From Citricoccus zhacaiensis (GTDB lineage Bacteria > Actinomycetota > Actinomycetes > Actinomycetales > Micrococcaceae): 64,000 nt of DNA. The notes beneath the pieces are model-generated. The model had not been told where the DNA came from and did not search any database. It saw only the letters and a list, made by a program, of their open reading frames with translations. Both the position numbers and the translations under genes were made by a program. Position 1 is the stretch's first letter, and each line of letters begins with the position of its first letter. Shown here one piece after another: positions 52,492 to 61,229 of the stretch. Location: contig NZ_BMLQ01000003.1 in assembly GCF_014645315.1 (NCBI RefSeq), forward strand, positions 185,804-249,803, in the 5' to 3' direction.

Positions 52492-53817
52492 TCAATCCAT
52501 GTTCAACGGCTGCCTGCTGGTCTCCTTGGCCAGGGCGACGGCGATCAGCGACACGGCGGCAGCGGCCATCAGGTACCAGCCGGGAGCTATGGTGCTGCCG
52601 CTGGTGGCGATCAGCCAGGTGGCCACCAGGGGGGCTGTCCCGCCGAAGAGCGCGTTGGAGAGGTTGAAGCTCACGGCGAACCCCGAGTAGCGGACCTTGG
52701 TGGGAAACATCTCGGCCAGAAAGCTCGGCAGGGTGCCGTCGTTGAGGGTGAGCATCCCGCCGAGCAGGATCTGCACCAGGAGGACCACGAGGAAACTGTC
52801 CGTGTCCAAGAGGTGGAACGCCGGGATGGTGAAGAGCAGGAAGGCCACGGAAGCGCTCATCAGCACCCGTTTGCGGCCGAAGCGGTCCGAGAGTGAGCCC
52901 GTGACGAAGATGAAGCCGATGTAGGTCATCAGAGCGACCGTGGTGGCGAAGTAGGACGAGGTCTGATCGAGGCCGAGCTCCTCGGACAGGTAGGTCGGCA
53001 TGTAGCTGAGGATGACGTAGAAGCCCACGGCGTTCAGCAGCACGGCACCGGCCGCTTGCACGAGGCTGGTCCAGTGGTCGCGGAACAGGGAGCTCACGGG
53101 GGCCTTGACGGCCTCGTCCTTGACGGCCATCTCGCGGAAGGCCGGGGTGTCCTCCAGCTTGCTGCGGATGTATCGACCGATCAGGCCCATGGGTGCGGCG
53201 AGCAGGAAGGGCAGTCGCCAGCCCCAATCGGTCATCTGCTGGCTGTCCAGCGTTGCCGTCAGGATCGTGGCGATGAGTGACCCGAGCAGCAGGCCGGTCG
53301 CCGTGCTGGCGGGGACCACTGCGGCATAGACGCCGCGCTTCCCTGGTGGGGCGTATTCCACGAGGAAGGCCGAGGCCCCGGCGTATTCGCCGGAGGCCGA
53401 GAAGCCCTGGATGAGGCGGAGCAGGAGCAGCAGGAGCGGCGCCCAGATGCCGATGGTGACGTAGCCGGGGATGAGGGCGATGAGGAAGGTGGCCAGGGAC
53501 ATCAGCAGGATGGACCAGGACAGGGCGACCCGGCGTCCGAAGCGGTCGCCGATGTGCCCCCAGAAGAAGCCACCGAGGGGCCGCACCAGGAAGGAGACGG
53601 CGAACAGCGAGAAGGTGAGCATGAGGCCCGTGGCCGGGTCCGAGTCGGGGAAGAACACCGCTGTGATGGTGACGGCGAGGTAGCCGTACATGGCGTAGTC
53701 GAACCACTCGACGAAGTTGCCGATGAAGCTGGCTGTGGCCACCCTCCGGCGCGTGGCGGTGTCCACCGGAGTATGGGTTTGCCCGCTGAGGGTGGGCCTG
53801 GTCGTCGAGCTGGTCAT
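52492..53817 (-). CDS. MHS-family MFS transporter, organic acid type
   Basis: This 441-residue, twelve-helix protein has the MHS signatures FIGNFVEWFDYAMYGYLAV near residue 30, HIGDRFGRRVALS near 90 and LRLIQGFSASGEYAGA near 130, as in citrate, tricarballylate and alpha-ketoglutarate carriers. I chose the ATG at 53817; the longer frame covers the operator repeats. Those upstream repeats match the IclR-type pattern seen before the hydantoin genes, so it may belong to that regulon rather than to the adjacent GntR gene. Confidence 0.83.
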   Translation of the reverse strand: MTSSTTRPTLSGQTHTPVDTATRRRVATASFIGNFVEWFDYAMYGYLAVTITAVFFPDSDPATGLMLTFSLFAVSFLVRPLGGFFWGHIGDRFGRRVALSWSILLMSLATFLIALIPGYVTIGIWAPLLLLLLRLIQGFSASGEYAGASAFLVEYAPPGKRGVYAAVVPASTATGLLLGSLIATILTATLDSQQMTDWGWRLPFLLAAPMGLIGRYIRSKLEDTPAFREMAVKDEAVKAPVSSLFRDHWTSLVQAAGAVLLNAVGFYVILSYMPTYLSEELGLDQTSSYFATTVALMTYIGFIFVTGSLSDRFGRKRVLMSASVAFLLFTIPAFHLLDTDSFLVVLLVQILLGGMLTLNDGTLPSFLAEMFPTKVRYSGFAVSFNLSNALFGGTAPLVATWLIATSGSTIAPGWYLMAAAAVSLIAVALAKETSRQPLNMD

Positions 53818-53835
53818 GGTTCCTCGTCTCAGATG

Positions 53836-53860
53836 TTGCAATGAATGCAATTGAGTTGCA
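53836..53860. promoter_or_regulatory. Three-element 10-bp-phased repeat (IclR-type operator candidate)
   Basis: TTGCA (53836-53840), TGCAA (53846-53850) and TTGCA (53856-53860) recur at exact 10-bp intervals: a palindrome plus an extra direct repeat. This is the arrangement described for the IclR-family PobR and PcaU operators. It lies 19 bp before the carrier start. Confidence 0.6.
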
Positions 53861-53930
53861 TCAAATCGACACCGCAACAGTGTGACCATGTGATGCGCAT
53901 CACGTCAAGAGCTGGAGGGTTGAGGCCGGC

Positions 53931-55280
53931 TCAGCCGGCCACAGGTACGTCGTGGAAGCGGCGCAGGGGATGACCGGCGGTCTCGCGGACGAATACGGAG
54001 ACGACCACCAGGGCGATGACCGCCACGATCGTTACGTAGATGGCTGGGGCTAGCGTGTTGCCGGTGGTCGCTACCAGCCAGGTCGCCAGGTACGGGGCGG
54101 TGCCGCCGAAGAGCGCATAGGTGATGTTGTAGCTCAGGCCGGAGGCCGTGTACCGCACGTCCGTGGAGAACATCTCGGAGATCAGCACCGATGTCACCAC
54201 ATTGGCAGAAACCGCGCCCAGGGCAATCAGCAGCTGACTGGCCATGGCGCTGCCGAGGGTGCCGAGCTCGGCCAGCATGTACGCGGGGATGGTCAGCACC
54301 GTCAGCAGTACGGCTGATATCTGCATGATCCGGCGCCGGCCGATCCGGTCGGAGAGCCGCCCCATGACCGGAGAGAGCCCGGTGGCGAACAGGAGCGCGA
54401 CCAGGCTGGAGAGCAGCGCCTGGCCTTGGTCCAGCCCAACCACTTGGGTGAGGAAGGTGGACATGTAGGTGGAGAAGATGTAGAAGGACAGGGCCGTCAG
54501 CATGACGAAGCCACCGAGCTTGAGCATCTGCGCCCACTGGCTGCTGATGACCTCGCGGAGTCTCAGCGTCGGACGGTTCGCCGAGTCCTTCACCATGGCC
54601 TCGAACTCGGGAGACTCGTGCAGCTTGGAACGGATGTAGAACGCGACGAGACCCATGGGGATGGACAGCAGGAACAGCGCGCGCCATCCCCACTCACCCA
54701 TGGACTCAGGCGGCAGGGCGAGACTGAGCAGGGCCCCGAGGCCAGCGGCCAGGGCGAAGGAGACGAACGTGGCCGCGGACATCGCGCTGGAGTAGCGGTT
54801 CCGCTGATCGTCCGGGCTGTGCTCGACGGTGTAGATGGTGGCGCCGGCATACTCACCGCCGGCGGACAAACCCTGAACGCACCGGGCGACGGCCAGCAGG
54901 AGTGCGGCCCAGATGCCGATGGATTCCTGGCTGGGGATCAGGCCAATGGCCGCCGTAGATCCGGACATGAGTAGGACCGTGACGATCAGGATCTTCTTGC
55001 GGCCGAGCCGGTCGCCCAACCGGCCGAAGATGATCCCGCCCAGCGGACGCAGTGCGAAGGCGACGGCGAAGATCGCGAAGGTCTCCAGTAGTCCCGTCAC
55101 CGGGTCACCAGAGGCGAAGAAGGTGGCGGCGATATGGGTGGCCATGAAGCCGTAGATCGCAAAGTCGAACCATTCAACGACGGTGCCGGCGAAGGACGCC
55201 CCGACCACCTTCCGGAGGTGCTGGGGACTGACCTTCTGTAGGCCGGGCGTCTGGGTGGTCGAAGTGGTCGTGCTGCTCAT
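53931..55280 (-). CDS. MHS-family MFS transporter
   Basis: This 449-residue, twelve-helix protein has MHS signatures FAGTVVEWFDFAIYGFMATH near residue 34, RLGDRLGRKKILI near 92 and ARCVQGLSAGGEYAGATIY near 135. It is related to but distinct from the preceding carrier. I chose the ATG at 55280, which has AAGGA upstream. It is the middle of three carrier genes in a row on the minus strand. The substrate is unknown; creatinine, hydantoins or an aromatic acid are candidates from context. Confidence 0.82.
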   Translation of the reverse strand: MSSTTTSTTQTPGLQKVSPQHLRKVVGASFAGTVVEWFDFAIYGFMATHIAATFFASGDPVTGLLETFAIFAVAFALRPLGGIIFGRLGDRLGRKKILIVTVLLMSGSTAAIGLIPSQESIGIWAALLLAVARCVQGLSAGGEYAGATIYTVEHSPDDQRNRYSSAMSAATFVSFALAAGLGALLSLALPPESMGEWGWRALFLLSIPMGLVAFYIRSKLHESPEFEAMVKDSANRPTLRLREVISSQWAQMLKLGGFVMLTALSFYIFSTYMSTFLTQVVGLDQGQALLSSLVALLFATGLSPVMGRLSDRIGRRRIMQISAVLLTVLTIPAYMLAELGTLGSAMASQLLIALGAVSANVVTSVLISEMFSTDVRYTASGLSYNITYALFGGTAPYLATWLVATTGNTLAPAIYVTIVAVIALVVVSVFVRETAGHPLRRFHDVPVAG

Positions 55281-55340
55281 GTGGAGTCCTTGGTGCTGCA
55301 TCGGTTTTGCCTCGGTTGGTCTGTCAGGTGCGGTGGTCGG

Positions 55341-56771
55341 TCAGTCGGTGCGGACGGTGCGGGGGTCTACATTCGGCGCGGCGAAAACCAGCAGGCCGGC
55401 CGCCAGGATGGGAAGGCAGCCCCACCACAGGGTGGCGGTCTCCCAGCTCTGCCCGGCGGACAGGGTAGCGGTGATGAGCACGCCGCCGATGATGGCGCCG
55501 ACCTGGCCGGAGGCGTTGATGAGTGAGCTGCCGGTGGCACGGGTGTGCACCGGGAAGGACTCTCCTGTGAAGAAAAGCAGGGCGGAGAACGGACCGATCA
55601 GGAAGAACAGGCCGGCACTGTACAGGGCAACGATCAGCGGATAGTTGCCGTCCGGGGCTTGCAGCATGGCGAAGAAGCACATGCTGCAGACGATCCAGGC
55701 CAGGCCGATCGTGTTGCGTCGCCCGATCCGGTCCCCGAGCCATCCGTGGAACAGGTAGCCGAGAAAGGCTGTGGCATTGGAGACGATCAAGATGGTGAGG
55801 GCGTTGTCGAAGCTGATGTTCTTGCCGGACTCGGCCGTCAGCAGCGAGGTGCCCAGGATCGAGAAGGCGAGGACGCCAACCCAGTTCAGCAGGAACGCGG
55901 AGCCAATGACGAGCGTGGGACGCAGGGACTTGCCGCGGAACACAGCAGTGATGGGCGAGGACTGCTTCTCGGACGAGATGCCGTAGGCCACAGCGCGCTC
56001 GCGGGCCTCGTCCGCGTGCCCGGCCCTGCGCAGCTCGTCCACCTCCTGGCGACGGCGGAACTGGGGGCTCTCCTTGAGCCAGCGGCCGGCCCAGAGGATG
56101 AAGACGGCGGGCAGCGCAGCGACGGCGAAGCACAACTCCCAACCGCCGATCGGAAACAGCAGGTAGACCGAGGAGGCGGCGAGGACCGAACCCACTGGCC
56201 AGCCGGACTGGACCAGGGAGTAGATCAACCCGCGACGTCTGGCTTTGGCCGGGTCTGAGTAGCGGTGGGCGAACATCTCATTGAGATAGGCGGCGTTGAT
56301 GGCCTGCTCGGCGTAGCCCAGGCCGGCGATCGAGCGGACCACCACGAGGAAGACGAGGCCCAGACCCGCGGCGATCCCGTAGACCCAGCCGACGGTGGCG
56401 GTCAGGAGCGAGGCGAGGGCCGCGCCGGCGACGGCTACCAGGATCCCCTTGCGGCGACCGATCTTGTCCGTCAATGGGCCTATGGCGAAGGCCATCAGCG
56501 CGGTGCCGGCGGTGACCCAGGTGTTGACCTCCGTGGAGTGTGCCTCCGACCAGCCCAGGGAAGCGGCCAACTGTGGCAGGAGGTTTCCGAAAAGGACGAA
56601 GTCGTAGACGGCGAAGGTCCAGGCGAAGAAGCAGATCCACGAGGCGATCTTCACATCCCGGGACGTGACGTCGTGGGCCGTGGACGGTTTCGAGTCCGCG
56701 GCCGCAGTGGAGGTATCCGTCCCGCCCTGCGGCGGAGTTGTCTTGTTCTCGAAGTGTTCCGAGGTGCTCAT
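55341..56771 (-). CDS. MFS transporter downstream of the hydantoinase gene
   Basis: This 476-residue protein has a 40-residue polar N-terminus and about twelve helices (first FFAWTFAVYDFVLFGNLLP). Motif A is GPLTDKIGRRKGIL near residue 100, and the repeat in the second half is HGWLGDRIGRRNTIG. It differs clearly from the two MHS carriers beside it. It follows the hydantoinase gene by 195 bp on the same strand, so it is the best candidate for importing creatinine or N-methylhydantoin. That assignment is inference. Confidence 0.78.
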   Translation of the reverse strand: MSTSEHFENKTTPPQGGTDTSTAAADSKPSTAHDVTSRDVKIASWICFFAWTFAVYDFVLFGNLLPQLAASLGWSEAHSTEVNTWVTAGTALMAFAIGPLTDKIGRRKGILVAVAGAALASLLTATVGWVYGIAAGLGLVFLVVVRSIAGLGYAEQAINAAYLNEMFAHRYSDPAKARRRGLIYSLVQSGWPVGSVLAASSVYLLFPIGGWELCFAVAALPAVFILWAGRWLKESPQFRRRQEVDELRRAGHADEARERAVAYGISSEKQSSPITAVFRGKSLRPTLVIGSAFLLNWVGVLAFSILGTSLLTAESGKNISFDNALTILIVSNATAFLGYLFHGWLGDRIGRRNTIGLAWIVCSMCFFAMLQAPDGNYPLIVALYSAGLFFLIGPFSALLFFTGESFPVHTRATGSSLINASGQVGAIIGGVLITATLSAGQSWETATLWWGCLPILAAGLLVFAAPNVDPRTVRTD

Positions 56772-56792
56772 GGCGGTTCCTGTCGGTTCAGG

Positions 56793-56820
56793 GTGATGCG
56801 GAGTGATGCGGAGTGATGCA
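56793..56820. repeat. Tandem 10-bp repeat in the MFS leader
   Basis: The unit GTGATGCGGA occurs twice in tandem with a third partial copy (GTGATGCA), ending about 50 bp before the start of the minus-strand carrier gene. The 10-bp phase matches one helical turn, so it may be a repeated protein-binding site. Confidence 0.5.
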
Positions 56821-56966
56821 TGGGGGCGGAAGGAGAGGCCGGACCGTCATCCCGGCTGTGGGGCGGGGGAGGTCGGTCCGCCCTCCTGATGCCGGTTCTG
56901 CCTCGCGGTGGACGAGACGGAACCGGGGCGCGGATCGGGGGGCGGCTAAACCGCCATCAGTCGGGA

Positions 56967-59900
56967 TCAGGCAAGGGCATTCTGACGCTGTGCGGACCGC
57001 AGCGCGGCCCGTGCCGTCTCGGTGGCGGCCAGGTCTAAGACGGGTTCACCGTCCTTGCCGGTGATGATCACGCCGTAGTCCCGCTCGGCCGCCTCGCGGG
57101 TGGTGAAGCCGTCACGGATGTCCTCCAGCACCTTGGTCGGATCCCGCTTGATCGGGTCGCCGAAGGCGCCGCCGCTCGGAACGGTGATGGCGATCGAGTC
57201 GCCGGCCTTAAGCTGCCAGCCGGTGACCTTGGAGGGCCAGGACTCCTCGCCTTCGCGGCCGGGGTTCTTCACGAGGGAGGCATTCAGGCCGTCGTGGCCC
57301 CCGTCGAAGCCCCAGGGGACGTCCGAGTCGTGGCGCTCTCCCTCACACGTGATGATCGTGTCCGTGAGGAAGGTGTTCTCCCGCACGATTCCGATCCCTC
57401 CGCGGAACTGACCGGCTGCCGCCGGATCATCCCGGAGCTCGTAGCGGTCGGTCCGCATCGGGAACCGCCATTCCAACTCCTCGATCGGGTTGTTCCGGGT
57501 GTTGGCGATGAGGTTGTCCACCGAGTCCGGGCCGTCACTGCTGGAGCGGGCACCGTAGGATCCCTCGTTCACCTCGAGGTAGACCCAGTACTCGCCGGCA
57601 TTCTCGTCCCATCCCGAGTAGGACATGAAGTGGATGTGCGCCGAGTTGCCGGCCGTCACCCGCTCCGGGATCACCGGGGCCAGGGCTCGAAGGGCCAGGT
57701 CCACGGCACGCTGGACCTGCGAGAAGCGGGAGAACGTGGCGGCAGGGTAGGTCGGGTTGAAGATCGTGCCCTCGGGGGCGATGACCTTCAACGGCTTGAG
57801 CATCCCTTCGTTCTGCGGAACGAAGACGGGGAAGGCAACCTCGTCCAGGAACATCATGCGGGTGATGAACGTGAAAGCGGAGACCGTGGTGCCCTCGAAG
57901 GCGCAGTTGTAGGCGGTGGGAACCTGCTGGGAGGAGCCGGTGAGGTCATAGGTGATCTCGTCGCCCTCCACGATGACCTTGACCGCGATCGGCAGCTTCG
58001 TCCCGTAATTGCGGCCGTCGTCGTCCAGATAGCCGACCTCGGTCTCGTAGACGCCGTCCGGGATCTTGGCGATCTCCTGGCGTAGCATCCGCTCGGAGTA
58101 GTCGATCCAGGACTGGCCGGAATCCCGTACCGCGCCGATCCCGTACCGGTCCACGAGGGCCAGGTACCGGGACTTGGCGAGTTCGCAGGCGGCGATCATG
58201 GCCTGGAAGTCGCCCTCGTTCGAGGTCGGTGTGCGGGTGTTGTTGAGGATGTGGCGGATCAGGGACTCCTGGCGCACGCCTTTCTCGTAGATCTTCACGG
58301 CGCGGAAGATGGTCCCCTCGGACTGGACGTCCTGGATGTCCACCATGAGGCCGGAGAACGCGCCGCCGTTGTCGATCAGTTGCCCGGAGGCCCCGGCGAA
58401 GCCGACGAGCTCGCCGGAGTGGAAGATCGGCTCGATGATCGCCACGTCTGGTGAGTGGGTGGCTCCGAGGTACGGATCGTTGTGCAGGATGACGTCCCCC
58501 TCGTGGATGTCCCCGCCCAGCACGGACATCACGCCCTTGACGATCTTGGGCATGGAGCCCATGAACATGGGAGTGGAATCCGACTCGGCCAGGACGTTGC
58601 CGTCCTTGTCGAACAGGCCGGCACCGAGGTCCTCGGACTCGCGGATGATCGAGGAGTAGGACATCCGGAACAGGACGGAGGCCATCTCCTTGGCGGCGGA
58701 ATTCAGAGCGCCGCCGATCACGCGCATGAGGATCGGGGTGGCCAGCTTCTCCGCGGATTCCACGGCGGACGGGCAGGTGATGACGATGTTGCCGGCCTCG
58801 TCCACCACACCGGAGAATCCCGGGGGGACCACGGTGGTGGTGTCGTACTGCTCGATGACTGCCGGGCCTTCGAAGGCGGTGCCCACGCCCATCCTGCCCC
58901 GGTCGTAGAAGCGGGTGTCCACCGAGGTGGGCTTGCCGTCCACGTCGAAGACGACCTTGCGGGTCTCGAGCAGCGCCTCGGCAATATCCGCGCCCCGGAC
59001 GGGTGCCGGTGTCGGGAGCTCATCCATGAGGCCGGAGGCCTCCACGCGGATATTGACGATCTCCACCGTGCCATCCTTGAACCGGTGGCCATACTCCTCG
59101 AAGTGCGCTTCGTGGAAGGCCTCCTCGGCCCGGACCAGCCAGGCGGCGTCCACGGGGCCCTCCGGGACGTCGAAGCGGATCTCGTACCCCTGACCCTCGT
59201 ATCGGGCATCGGCGAGCCAGCCGATCTTGCGGCGGTCCGCCGCGAACCCCTCGGAATCCAGTTGCTCGACGGCCAGGTCCTCGAGGCCCTCATAGGACCT
59301 CTGGATGGCGGCCGGATCGGCCTCGGCGAAGCGGAAGCGCTGGGTGGCCACGAACTCGTACTGCTCGTCGGTGGCCAGCAGGCCGGTGGCGGCGATGATG
59401 CCCGGGTGGGCTGGGACCAGCACGTGAGGGACCTCGAGCTCGGCGGCGATCTCGCAGGCGAATAGGGCACCGGCGCCACCGGCGGCCACCAGGGTGAAGT
59501 CGCGCGGATCGTAGCCGCGGCGCACCGAGTTCTGCTCGATCGCCTGGGTCATGCCGAATTTCTGGATCTGCAGGGCACCGAGGGCCGCCTCTTCCACGGA
59601 CATCTTGAGCTGATCCGCGAGCATGCCCATGGCCGCATGCGCTGCCTTGAAGTCCAAGTCGATCCCGGAGCCGGCCAGCAGCCGGTCCGGACGCATACGC
59701 CCGAGCAGGGCCTGGGCATCCGTGGAGGTCGGCTCGGTGCCGCCCTTGCCATAGCAGACGGGCCCCGGGGTGGCACCGGCCGACTGGGGGCCCACCCGGA
59801 AGACGCCGCCGGCATCCACGTAAGCGATGGATCCGCCGCCGGCGCCGATGGTGTCCACATCCACCATGGGGACCATGGCCTGGTAGTCGCCGATCTTGGT

Positions 59901-60839
59901 GTCCAGCAGGTGCCGCATCCTCAGCTCGCCCTGGTGGGCCACCCCGATATCGGCGGAGGTGCCGCCGATGTCCAGGGTGATCACGTTCTCATAGCCGGAC
60001 TGCCGGCCGGCCCAGACGCCACCGATCAGCCCGCCCACGGGCCCGGACATCATCAGCGTCACGGGGCGCTTGGCGGCCTCCTTGATGGGCACCATGCCAC
60101 CGGAGGACTGCATCAACAGGATCTGCCGGCTGTAACCCATGGCCTCGGCCTCCGTCTGCAGCCGGTCCAGGTAGCGGGAGACGCGCGGTCCGACGAAGGC
60201 ATTGAGCGCCGTGGTGGAGAACCGCTCGTACTCGCGGTACAGGGGGACGATCTCGCTGGAGAGGGAGAGGAAGGCCTCGGGGAACTCCTCGGTGACGATC
60301 TCGCCGATCCTCCGCTCGTGCGCCGGGTTCAGGTAGGAGTGCAGCAGGCAGACGGCGACGGACTGGACGCCGGCCGCCTTGAGCTCGCGGACGCGCTCGC
60401 GGACCTCATCCTCGTCCAGGGGCACCAGCACCTCGCCGTGCGGGGCGGTCACGCGCTCCTTGACCGTCAACCGGTGGCGACGCTTGACCAGCGGATGGGT
60501 CTGCCAGGGCAGCTCCTGTTGGAGGGAGAAGTTGTGGGGCTTCTTGTGCCGGGCGATGTGCAGAATGTCCCGGAACCCCTCGGTGGTGATCATGCCGACC
60601 TCGGCACCCGTGTGGGTCAGGGCCGTGTTGGTGGCCACCGTGGTGCCGTGGACGATCTGCTCGACCTCGGACAGGTGGACACCGGCTTTCGCGCTGAGTC
60701 GGCGCAGACCGTCGAGCACGGCCTCGGAGGGGTCGTGGGGGGTCGAGGGGACCTTCTCCACGACGGCGGTCTTCTGCTCGTCGTCGGAGAAGTACAAGTC
60801 AGTGAAGGTTCCGCCGACGTCTACGCCGATGCGTTTCAT
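56967..60839 (-). CDS. Fused HyuA-HyuB hydantoinase, probable ATP-dependent N-methylhydantoin amidohydrolase
   Basis: This 1290-residue protein joins HyuA (about 1-690) and HyuB (about 699-1260). HyuA begins with the ATP-binding GVDVGGTFTDLYF and has ITLDIGGTSADIGV near residue 290 and DTIGAGGGSIAYVDAGG near 325. HyuB begins TPILMRVIGGALNSAAKEMA. Two-subunit N-methylhydantoinases and fused 5-oxoprolinases (about 1288 residues in eukaryotes) share this architecture. The divergent N-carbamoylsarcosine amidohydrolase gene supplies the next step of creatinine breakdown, so N-methylhydantoin is the likely substrate; 5-oxoproline is the alternative. Confidence 0.85.
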   Translation of the reverse strand: MKRIGVDVGGTFTDLYFSDDEQKTAVVEKVPSTPHDPSEAVLDGLRRLSAKAGVHLSEVEQIVHGTTVATNTALTHTGAEVGMITTEGFRDILHIARHKKPHNFSLQQELPWQTHPLVKRRHRLTVKERVTAPHGEVLVPLDEDEVRERVRELKAAGVQSVAVCLLHSYLNPAHERRIGEIVTEEFPEAFLSLSSEIVPLYREYERFSTTALNAFVGPRVSRYLDRLQTEAEAMGYSRQILLMQSSGGMVPIKEAAKRPVTLMMSGPVGGLIGGVWAGRQSGYENVITLDIGGTSADIGVAHQGELRMRHLLDTKIGDYQAMVPMVDVDTIGAGGGSIAYVDAGGVFRVGPQSAGATPGPVCYGKGGTEPTSTDAQALLGRMRPDRLLAGSGIDLDFKAAHAAMGMLADQLKMSVEEAALGALQIQKFGMTQAIEQNSVRRGYDPRDFTLVAAGGAGALFACEIAAELEVPHVLVPAHPGIIAATGLLATDEQYEFVATQRFRFAEADPAAIQRSYEGLEDLAVEQLDSEGFAADRRKIGWLADARYEGQGYEIRFDVPEGPVDAAWLVRAEEAFHEAHFEEYGHRFKDGTVEIVNIRVEASGLMDELPTPAPVRGADIAEALLETRKVVFDVDGKPTSVDTRFYDRGRMGVGTAFEGPAVIEQYDTTTVVPPGFSGVVDEAGNIVITCPSAVESAEKLATPILMRVIGGALNSAAKEMASVLFRMSYSSIIRESEDLGAGLFDKDGNVLAESDSTPMFMGSMPKIVKGVMSVLGGDIHEGDVILHNDPYLGATHSPDVAIIEPIFHSGELVGFAGASGQLIDNGGAFSGLMVDIQDVQSEGTIFRAVKIYEKGVRQESLIRHILNNTRTPTSNEGDFQAMIAACELAKSRYLALVDRYGIGAVRDSGQSWIDYSERMLRQEIAKIPDGVYETEVGYLDDDGRNYGTKLPIAVKVIVEGDEITYDLTGSSQQVPTAYNCAFEGTTVSAFTFITRMMFLDEVAFPVFVPQNEGMLKPLKVIAPEGTIFNPTYPAATFSRFSQVQRAVDLALRALAPVIPERVTAGNSAHIHFMSYSGWDENAGEYWVYLEVNEGSYGARSSSDGPDSVDNLIANTRNNPIEELEWRFPMRTDRYELRDDPAAAGQFRGGIGIVRENTFLTDTIITCEGERHDSDVPWGFDGGHDGLNASLVKNPGREGEESWPSKVTGWQLKAGDSIAITVPSGGAFGDPIKRDPTKVLEDIRDGFTTREAAERDYGVIITGKDGEPVLDLAATETARAALRSAQRQNALA

Positions 60840-60895
60840 GGGTCTGTCCTTTCGGGGCGGGAAGAGAAAGCAACGTGATCAGCATCACTAGCTGG

Positions 60896-60930
60896 TTGCT
60901 TGGATAGCAATGTAGTTACCGCTAAAGCAA
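60896..60930. promoter_or_regulatory. 10-bp-phased repeat before the hydantoinase gene (IclR-type operator candidate)
   Basis: TTGCT (60896-60900), AGCAA (60906-60910) and AGCAA (60926-60930) sit on a 10-bp grid, with a degenerate element GTTAC at the missing 60916 position. It lies about 60-90 bp before the hydantoinase start and matches the motif on the other side of this divergent region. Confidence 0.6.
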
Positions 60931-61072
60931 CCCGCAAGGGGTGGATGGCCACCAGGGTTCAGCTGCCCGCCCGGTCGGCGGGGTGGCGTTGCTCAGGTGA
61001 CCATCCGCTGACCTCTAGAGAAACAGCAAGATGTTGAGCCGGTGTGGCGGGGATGTTTCCGGCGTGAGAACT

Positions 61073-61094
61073 CCCGAGACCGTCAGGTCTCGGG
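61073..61094. terminator. Perfect hairpin in the hydantoinase/amidohydrolase gap
   Basis: CCCGAGACC and GGTCTCGGG form a perfect 9-bp stem with a GTCA loop, followed by only two T. It sits in the middle of a 390-bp divergent region and may insulate the two promoters. Apart from this hairpin and the two flanking operators, I see no gene in the gap. Confidence 0.4.
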
Positions 61095-61177
61095 TTGGAG
61101 GGCAGGCAGGGGGCTTGTCAGGCCAGGGCGGGGAGGCTCTGGTGCTGGGGCGAGGTGTGCGCTACAGTCTTCAGCAC

Positions 61178-61202
61178 AGCAACCGCATTGCTACTTCAGC
61201 AA
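61178..61202. promoter_or_regulatory. 10-bp-phased repeat before the amidohydrolase gene (IclR-type operator candidate)
   Basis: AGCAA (61178-61182), TTGCT (61188-61192) and AGCAA (61198-61202) recur at exact 10-bp intervals, ending 27 bp before the start. The element is the complement-phase version of the site at 60896 and differs by one base from the carrier site at 53836. Confidence 0.65.
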
Positions 61203-61229
61203 CACATGAATCCGAGAATGGAGAGAGCC

